From: JAUIIK01 sp963745675
Lineage (GTDB): Bacteria > Chloroflexota > Chloroflexia > Thermomicrobiales > CFX8
DNA length: 64,000 nt
Direction: 5' to 3'
Assembly: GCA_963745675.1 (NCBI GenBank)
Contig: CAVUYM010000023.1
Location: 62,001-126,000 of the forward strand
Both the position numbers and the translations under genes were made by a program. Of this stretch, positions 58,501 to 64,000 are shown in pieces. The notes below the pieces were generated by a model. The model did not search any database, was not told the origin of the DNA, and saw nothing but the letters and a program-made list of their open reading frames with translations. Numbering within the stretch: the stretch's first letter is position 1; each line of letters starts with the position of its first letter.

Positions 58501-59350
58501 GGCACACTTCGACATTGTTCAGACGGCGTATCGGTGGGGTGATAGAGCGCATCGCTGTATACGGGTTGTTGACCGGCATCGCCGCGCTATTCCTGTTGCC
58601 GTTTTACTGGATGGTTGCGACGGCGCTCAAGCCACGGCAACTTGTTTATAGATTCCCGCCCGACTGGTTTGCGGGCGACCTGACACTCAGCAATTTTCAA
58701 GAAGGCTGGACGGCGTTGCCTTTCGAGCGTTTCTTCCTGAACACGGTGTTCGTGACCGTGCTGATCGTTGCCGGTACCGTGCTGTCTTCCTCACTGGTTG
58801 GCTTTGGACTCGCGCGCTACAGAAGCCGGCTGGCGGATTTGCTATTCGTGCTCGTTTGCTGACGATGATGGTGCCGCCGGTGGCTACGCTGATCCCACGA
58901 TTTGTCATATTCAGCAGACTTGGGCTGGACCAACTCGTATCTACCGATCGTCCTGCCATACTGGTTTGGTGTGCCTTTTTTCATATTCCTGTTTCGCCAA
59001 TTCTTCCGTGCGATTCCGCAAGAATACTTTGATGCCGCGGAACTGGATGGAGCGTCACCATTCGATCTCTATTTCGGGTTGCCATTCCGCTGGCGCGACC
59101 GGCGTTCGTCGCAGCGGCGCTCTTTTCAACGCTGATCGCCTGGAATGACTTTCTTGACCCGTTGGTTTATCTTTCGACACTGGACAAGTTCACGATCCAG
59201 CTTGGCCTGTCTAGTTTTAGGGGGCAGTACGTTGCTGACCTCCATTTGATGATGCCGATGGCGCTTCTGGCGATGTTACCGGTGCTGATGCTGGTAGCGT
59301 TTGGCCAGCGCTGGATCGCTCGTGGGCTCGCACCGGATCTGGAGAAGTAA
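58497..59350 (+). CDS. ABC sugar-importer permease 2 (MalG/UgpE-like; frameshifted)
   Basis: TTG 58497 overlaps the previous TGA. Motifs: IAALFLLPFYWMVATALKP, PFERFFLNTVFVTVLIVAGTVLSSSLVGFGLARYR. The EAA loop is PQEYFDAAELDGASPFDLYF, and it ends with TLIAWNDFLDPLVYL ... TIQLGLSSFRGQY. Shifts near 58860, 58925 and 59080. About 284 residues. The pair lacks its own ATPase gene in this window; a shared MsmX-like ATPase elsewhere would be expected. Confidence 0.85.
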
Positions 59351-59354
59351 CTGC

Positions 59355-60365
59355 ATGTCATCGGTTGAGTTTCAGCATCGGATTGTTTCGGAACAGCAAC
59401 CTGCGGATGACCCCGTACTGCTGGGCGCTGTTGCGGATCGGGTTCTAGAACTCGAAGGGCTGGGATACCAGATTACCGTCGAAACGAACGATGAGCGTGT
59501 TGAACGCGTAGCACGCCAGTCTTTCGGGGCTCGCCAGCCGCACACGGATGCCGAAGGTGCTATCCATCTGCGCCTCCTGGTGCACGACGTGCCGGAAGAT
59601 TCCGACTGGACTTCTTTGCAACCGGTGCTGCGAGGTCACGGCGACTATTTCTATCTGGCGGCCAGCCGAGCGTCGGTCGTCACCGGAGATTGCCGTAGCG
59701 GTTTCGCTTTCGGATTCATCTCAGATCGACAGGCGGCACATGAGGAGCATCTGCGTAGCACGATGATGCAGGCTCCGGTGCTCTGGATGGGGTCCAATCG
59801 ATCGCTGTCGGCGATGCATTGCGCCGTCGTTACCCTCAACGGCAAATCGATCATGCTGCGCGGCCGGCCCAATGCCGGGAAGACGACGCTTGCTTATGCA
59901 GCCTTGCGGCAAGGTTTTTCGTTGCTCTGCGAAGACGTTGGCTACGCCTTTCCAATCCGCGATTCCATTGAACTGCGCGGCATACCGTGGTTGCTCTACC
60001 TCAAACCGGATGCCGTGCGCTTCTTCCCGGAACTGGACGGTCTCGAAGCGCTCGAACGCTATAACGGGGAGAAGAAGATTCTGGTGCACGTTGGCGAGCG
60101 CTTTCCGCAGCAGGTCGTCGATAACGCCCCACTGGGGCCAGTGGTGTTCGTCGAGAGATCACCATCTGGCACGAACACGTTGCATCCGATCGATCAGGAA
60201 GACGCGCTTGATCGTTTCGAATCGACACGCATTGCTATGGAACATCGGACAGCGGATGGCATAGACATTTGGGGTTCAATTTTCGAACACGGTGCTTATC
60301 GTTTTGAAGTCGGTCCAGATCCGCTTGCCGCGGCGAAGGTCTTGCGAAACTTCTGTGGAGGTTGA
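59355..60365 (+). CDS. HPr kinase/phosphorylase-like P-loop protein
   Basis: 336 residues from ATG 59355, 4 bases after permease 2. Walker A G170-R-P-N-A-G-K-T-T lies in an HprK-type context (HCAVVTLNGKSIMLRGRPNAGKTTLAYAALRQGFSLLCEDVGYAF). The N-terminal 150 residues are a divergent domain. No gene for HPr is seen here. Proteins of this kind are often called serine kinase of HPr protein. Its place at the end of a sugar importer operon suggests control of uptake, which is inference. The aroF2 promoter overlaps its stop. Confidence 0.7.
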   Translation: MSSVEFQHRIVSEQQPADDPVLLGAVADRVLELEGLGYQITVETNDERVERVARQSFGARQPHTDAEGAIHLRLLVHDVPEDSDWTSLQPVLRGHGDYFYLAASRASVVTGDCRSGFAFGFISDRQAAHEEHLRSTMMQAPVLWMGSNRSLSAMHCAVVTLNGKSIMLRGRPNAGKTTLAYAALRQGFSLLCEDVGYAFPIRDSIELRGIPWLLYLKPDAVRFFPELDGLEALERYNGEKKILVHVGERFPQQVVDNAPLGPVVFVERSPSGTNTLHPIDQEDALDRFESTRIAMEHRTADGIDIWGSIFEHGAYRFEVGPDPLAAAKVLRNFCGG

Positions 60366-60390
60366 CACATTTTCCTGAGGCGTATAGGAT
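60362..60390 (+). promoter_or_regulatory. Consensus promoter of the aroF2 leader
   Basis: TTGACA at 60362-60367, an exact 17-base spacer, and TAGGAT at 60385-60390. The -35 overlaps the stop of the upstream gene. The expected transcription start (6-8 bases past the -10) is 60396-60398, right at the ATG of the leader ORF. Confidence 0.8.
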
Positions 60391-60396
60391 GCCGAC

Positions 60397-60513
60397 ATGA
60401 ATGAGGTTTGTCGGCCAACATACCAACGAGTAGATCCCTCCGAATCCCGGCGGTTCTATTTTTACTTTACCTCTCCGGTATCGCCGGTGGGGTCGTTGAG
60501 GTGTGAGACCTAG
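60397..60513 (+). CDS. Leader peptide rich in Phe/Tyr (probable leaderless attenuator peptide)
   Basis: 38 residues: ATG 60397 to TAG 60511-60513. Codons 20-24 are TTC TAT TTT TAC TTT, i.e. FYFYF (60454-60468), plus an earlier Tyr at position 9. No Shine-Dalgarno is possible because the predicted transcript starts at the ATG, so translation would be leaderless. A stem-loop begins 4 bases after the last Phe codon, a terminator follows, then aroF2. This layout is that of leader-peptide attenuation sensing charged tRNA-Phe and tRNA-Tyr. No such leader in this phylum is known to me. Confidence 0.65.
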   Translation: MNEVCRPTYQRVDPSESRRFYFYFTSPVSPVGSLRCET

Positions 60514-60545
60514 ACGAACCAACCAGATCAAAGGCGATACCGGAG
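60473..60545 (+). promoter_or_regulatory. Attenuator stem between leader peptide and terminator
   Basis: A perfect 13-bp stem pairs 60473-60485 with 60533-60545. The 47-base loop can form a smaller hairpin (60491-60501 with 60509-60520). The 5' arm lies where a ribosome stalled on FYFYF would cover it. When the ribosome moves on to the stop codon the stem can re-form next to the terminator. Which structure opposes the terminator is not clear from inspection. Confidence 0.65.
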
Positions 60546-60574
60546 GCAGAGGCAAAAGACCTCTGCTTTTTTCG
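60546..60574 (+). terminator. Conditional terminator upstream of aroF2
   Basis: A 7-bp stem GCAGAGG/CCTCTGC (60546-60552, 60560-60566) with a 7-base loop is followed by six T's. It lies only 31 bases before the aroF2 start, so it must be bypassed for expression. Confidence 0.85.
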
Positions 60575-60604
60575 TTTAAGACGTAAGGGAAGGGAACTGT
60601 TCTG

Positions 60605-61648
60605 ATGATTGTCACGATGACGCCCGACTGTACCGACGAACAGGTGGAACGGATCAAGGCACATCTACGCGAATTTGGATACCAGACGCACGTACTCGTG
60701 GGTGCCGGCCCGACAGTCATCGGGGCGACAGGGCGTGCCGTCTCAGAGGAGCTCGTTGAGCAGGTTCGGGGGCTCGAGGGTGTCTCGCTCGCGAACAAGT
60801 CCGGCCAGCCGTACATGCTTGCCCAGCGGGCTGCCAGGCCGGCTGGGAGCAGAGTGCCGGTTGGCAAGAACGGCGAGGTCATAATCGGGGATGGCGGATT
60901 GACCGTCATGGCCGGAACTTGTTCTGTCGAGAATCGGGAAATTACCCTGCAGGTGGCTCGAGCAGTTCGAGCGCACGGTGGCCAGATGCTTCGTGGGGGC
61001 GCATTCAAGCCGCGCACGTCTCCCTATTCCTTTCAGGGACTGGGTGAGGACGGGCTCCAGATCCTGGCTGAAGCGCGAGAAGCAACGGGGCTACCGATCG
61101 TCACCGAGGTTATGGAGCCAGATCAGGTGGACCTTGTTGCGTCGTACGCAGACATGCTCCAGATCGGATCGCGCAACATGGCGAACTTTCCGCTATTGCG
61201 ACGGGTAGCGACGACGGGCAAACCGATTCTTCTGAAACGCGGCTTCTCGGCAACTGTCAACGAGTGGCTCATGTCCGCCGAATACGTCCTGGCGGGTGGC
61301 AACGATCAGGTCGTGCTTTGCGAGCGGGGAATCCGCGCTTTCGACACCTCGACGCGCTTCACTCTCGATCTGACTGCTGTCCCGCTCGTCAAGCGGCTGA
61401 CCCATCTGCCGATCATCGTCGATCCGAGCCACGGTGTTGGCATCCGGGATCTCGTGCCCCAAATGGCGCTGGCCGGAGTGGCTGCCGGTGCGGATGGGCT
61501 TATGGTTGAAATTCATCCAGACCCGGAAAATGCATTGAGCGACGGGGACCAGACGATCACACTGGATGCCTTCGAACGTATGATGAATGCCGTCGAGTCA
61601 GTCCGACAGGCGGTTCACGGCTCGATGGGACTCGCGGTCGTAGCTTGA
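60605..61648 (+). CDS. aroF: DAHP synthase, type I-beta, second copy
   Basis: 347 residues, intact. N-terminal ferredoxin-like regulatory domain (MIVTMTPDCTDEQVERIKAHL), then the barrel: AGTCSVENREITLQVA, MLRGGAFKPRTSPYSFQGLGEDGL, QIGSRNMANFPLLR, LCERGIRAFDTSTRF and DPSHGVGIRDL. It differs from the trp-operon copy in AGTCSVE (the other has AGPCSVE) and in its regulatory domain, so feedback may differ. Its upstream leader suggests control by Phe/Tyr. The 3' end overlaps the convergent metalloprotease gene by 34 bases. Confidence 0.95.
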   Translation: MIVTMTPDCTDEQVERIKAHLREFGYQTHVLVGAGPTVIGATGRAVSEELVEQVRGLEGVSLANKSGQPYMLAQRAARPAGSRVPVGKNGEVIIGDGGLTVMAGTCSVENREITLQVARAVRAHGGQMLRGGAFKPRTSPYSFQGLGEDGLQILAEAREATGLPIVTEVMEPDQVDLVASYADMLQIGSRNMANFPLLRRVATTGKPILLKRGFSATVNEWLMSAEYVLAGGNDQVVLCERGIRAFDTSTRFTLDLTAVPLVKRLTHLPIIVDPSHGVGIRDLVPQMALAGVAAGADGLMVEIHPDPENALSDGDQTITLDAFERMMNAVESVRQAVHGSMGLAVVA

Positions 61649-62232
61649 CCTGGCAGATAGACGGCGAAGCCACTCGCCATATCGACGATCAATGCTGATT
61701 TTGGGATGTTGCGGAGCCGGACGAGCATCCAGACATCGCCGCCGGCGCCCATGGTGTTGATGATTGACAGATAGAGCGCCCAACCTGTCGCGGCGGTCCA
61801 GAACGAGCCAACCATCACAGCACCAAGATTGATTACCAGGAGGGGTAGAACGACGACCAGGACATAGGCGTTTCGAGTCAGAGGCGAGTGGCAGGTGGTG
61901 TAGGCGAAACCTGGTCCGATGCCGAATGAAGGCAGATTGCCCGTTAGTAGTACAGCAACGCCATGGAGTAGTTCGTGGATGATGATAAGCAGAAAAGCAA
62001 ACGAGATCGCCACGAGGATGTGGATAATCGAGATCGTTCCGCTCGTAAGGCCTTGATCACCCAATAATTGGATGAGCAGGCCGAACAGCACGAGCCATAC
62101 CGGTACAAGCAAGATGCCCAGTAGAGAAGCGCGCATGATGTCGAGTTGCTCGCCTCGTTCGAGATAATATCCCTCGATTGCCGGCGGGACTGTGATCGGC
62201 GCTTTGCCAATCCATGGCCGGAGTTCCTGCAC
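61615..62232 (-). CDS. Membrane metalloprotease-like protein, DUF3267 type
   Basis: About 205 residues with four to five spans. HELLH in LLIIIHELLHGVAVLLTG is a zinc HExxH motif lying in a membrane segment, as in DUF3267 and site-2-protease-like proteins. GTG 62232 is preferred because GGAGGGAA lies just ahead; longer in-frame starts would run into the selB promoter region. Substrate unknown. Divergent from selB. Confidence 0.7.
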   Translation of the reverse strand: MQELRPWIGKAPITVPPAIEGYYLERGEQLDIMRASLLGILLVPVWLVLFGLLIQLLGDQGLTSGTISIIHILVAISFAFLLIIIHELLHGVAVLLTGNLPSFGIGPGFAYTTCHSPLTRNAYVLVVVLPLLVINLGAVMVGSFWTAATGWALYLSIINTMGAGGDVWMLVRLRNIPKSALIVDMASGFAVYLPGQATTASPIEP

Positions 62233-62316
62233 CCTTCCCTCCGCTATACTTTTCTGGATGATCGAGCATTGTGAAAAATTACTCGAATCGAATAGCAGCA
62301 GTACATAGATTACTAA

Positions 62317-64000
62317 ATGAACACACGAGCATTTGTCGTCGGAACTGCTGGACATGTTGACCACGGCAAGTCAACGCTCGTCCAACGGCTCACCGGCATC
62401 GATCCTGACCGGCTTCAAGAAGAGAAAGAGCGCGAGCTGACGATCGATCTCGGCTTTGCCTGGCTGGAACTGCCGGGCGGCCAGTCCATCAGCATCGTTG
62501 ACGTTCCCGGTCATGAGCGATTTATCAAGAATATGCTGGCCGGTGTCGGCGGGATCGATGCCGCATTGCTTGTGGTCGCTGCCGATGATGGACCGATGCC
62601 TCAAACTCGCGAGCATCTCGCAATTCTCGATCTGCTGGAAATTTCGACGGGCGTCGTGGCCCTCACCAAGCGCGACCTTGTCGATCCCGATTGGCTGGAG
62701 CTGGTCGAAGCTGAAACGCGAGAGACGCTCCAGGGGACGCTCCTTGCGGATGCGCCGATCGTGCCTGTCTCCTCGACCACCGGTGAAGGCATTGATCTGC
62801 TCCTGACTGAACTGGCAGCGGTATTGGCGGGAGCAAATGCCGTCGCGAGCCGTGGAAGGGCGCGACTGCCGGTCGATCGTGTCTTTGCTGTTAGCGGTTT
62901 TGGCACGGTGGTGACCGGGACGTTGAATGGCGACGTGCTCGAGATAGGGCAGGAAGTCGAAATCCTGCCAGATGGCATTCGAGGGCGGATTCGGGGTTTG
63001 CAAACGCACGGAGAGCGTGTTGAGCGGGCTATTCCGGGATCCCGAGTCGCCGTAAATGTCTCTGGAATTGATCGCGATCAGGTTCAACGTGGCGATCTCC
63101 TGTCCATTCCTGATTGGGTTGAACCTACTCCGATGCTCGATGCCAGGCTGCGCCTGACGCCAACCGCGCCGCGTTCGCTGGTTCAAAACGATCCTGTCGA
63201 TTTCTTTGTCGGTTCGTCGGAGCGATCGGCTTACGTTACGTTGTTGGATGCCGAGGAGATCCAGCCTGGTGAAGAAGGCTGGGTGCAGATACGCTTCGAC
63301 ATCGCTGTGCCCGTCGTAGACGGGGATTTATTTATCGTGCGTCAGGCGTCGCCGAGCATGACGATCGGTGGTGGCAGAGTGGTGAATGCCCATCCGCGAC
63401 GACACCGGCGCTTTCGGCCCGATGTCATCGCAGAACTCGAAGCTCGTCTACGCGGTAAACCATCGGATCTACTCGTCCAGGCGCTTGCCGATGGACCGCT
63501 TTCCGTTGCTGATCTAGGTCGCAGTCTCGGACTTGAATCCAGTACCGTCGCCGAAGCCGCGACGGAGGCAATTGGTGAGCAAAGTATCGTTCGACTTAGC
63601 TCAGGTGCAGCGGAGCCAATAACGCCTCAAGAGGTTTTGATTGATGCGAGAGAGTACAGCAAGGTTGGCGATGATCTAAAGCGCCAATTAGCGCGCTATC
63701 ACGCACAGAATCCCCTGCGACGGGGCGCCTCGCGAGAAGAAGTCCGAAGTCGGACCGGATATTCGCCGCGAATATTTGATGGTCTTGTAACCCGATTGGC
63801 GGCTGAAGGGTTGGTGAGCGAAGACGGGGACGTGCTGGCTTCACCGACGTTTGAGGTTCGCCTGACAGATGAGCAGCAGGCGAGTGTCGAACGCTTCCTG
63901 CCGTGCGATCGAAGGAGAGCCATATAGCCCCCCTTCTCCTGACGATTTCGGACTGAATCGTGATCTGCTAGCGGTTCTCGAGTCTCGCGGACAGATCGTG
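62317..64000 (+). CDS. selB: Selenocysteine-specific elongation factor SelB, partial (one frameshift)
   Basis: GTPase that brings Sec-tRNA to UGA codons by binding the SECIS element. G1 GTAGHVDHGKSTLVQRL, G3 DVPGHERFIKNML and G4 TKRDLVD are present, then beta-barrel domains (VFAVSGFGTVVTGTLNGDVL) and winged helices (ADGPLSVADLGRSLGLESSTVAEAA). A shift near 63900 leads into RAIEGEPYSPPSPDDFGLNRDLLAVLES, which runs off the window. No Shine-Dalgarno precedes ATG 62317. TAGATT ends 5 bases before it, so this mRNA may be leaderless. Implies selenoproteins in the organism. Confidence 0.92.

Noticed and set aside
60387..60604. Second T-box upstream of aroF2
   Set aside because: No AGGGTGGCACCGCGG-like motif or specifier loop is present; the aromatic-codon ORF and stems explain the leader better.

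Overview
The window looks like chromosomal DNA from a Chloroflexota bacterium, probably close to the Thermomicrobia. This is an inference from protein style and gene neighbourhoods: a transaldolase/glucose-6-phosphate isomerase fusion with opcA-zwf-gnd, a Trp T-box ahead of trpEGDCFBA, SelB, a PimA-like transferase beside a CDP-alcohol transferase, CHRD-domain secreted proteins, and frequent GTG/TTG starts. No rRNA, tRNA, CRISPR array, prophage or insertion sequence was seen. About 18 conserved genes carry one or more single-base frameshifts in otherwise intact proteins, often in essential pathway genes. That pattern suggests residual indel errors in the assembly rather than mass gene decay, so broken genes are annotated as single CDS with the approximate shift positions.

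Layout. 1-4.2 kb: 3' part of proS, a 44-residue membrane peptide, then a tight operon of a membrane protein, two GNAT acetyltransferases and a C45-type Ntn hydrolase. 4.5-7.6 kb: a large secreted protein with tandem CHRD repeats and a small membrane protein. 7.7-10.4 kb: divergent glycosyltransferases. 10.4-16.8 kb: an orphan OmpR-type regulator, a HEPN-like/CBS protein, a LOG-family protein, cobalamin adenosyltransferase, an S41 protease, a type III CoA transferase and an unknown. 17-24.3 kb (minus strand): sufE, parA, guaB, an SDR, a PimA-like glycosyltransferase, a CDP-alcohol phosphatidyltransferase, a ComEC-type metallo-beta-lactamase protein, DUF3006 and a LysM lipoprotein.

24.4-33.4 kb: a sigma70-type promoter and a Trp T-box (specifier UGG) precede trpE-trpG-trpD-trpC-trpF-trpB-trpA, followed by aroH and a DAHP synthase (aroF1). 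33.4-40.6 kb: gamma-glutamyltransferase-like protein, a VPS10-like beta-propeller, an M20 amidohydrolase and a GNAT. 40.6-49.8 kb (minus): folC, then pgl-opcA-zwf-gnd-tal/pgi for the oxidative pentose phosphate pathway. 49.9-54.3 kb: acyl-CoA synthetase, a zinc-ribbon membrane protein and a class V aminotransferase. 54.4-60.4 kb: an ABC-2 exporter, then a sugar-type ABC importer (binding protein and two permeases, no ATPase) ending in an HPr-kinase-like P-loop protein.

60.4-61.6 kb is the most interesting stretch. A consensus promoter (TTGACA, 17 bp, TAGGAT) places the predicted transcription start on the ATG of a 38-codon ORF holding five consecutive aromatic codons (FYFYF). A 13-bp stem, a Rho-independent terminator and a second DAHP synthase (aroF2) follow. 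This looks like a leaderless Phe/Tyr leader-peptide attenuator. The two DAHP synthases therefore appear to be wired to different end products: Trp through the T-box, Phe/Tyr through the leader peptide. The window ends in selB, divergent from a DUF3267-like membrane metalloprotease.
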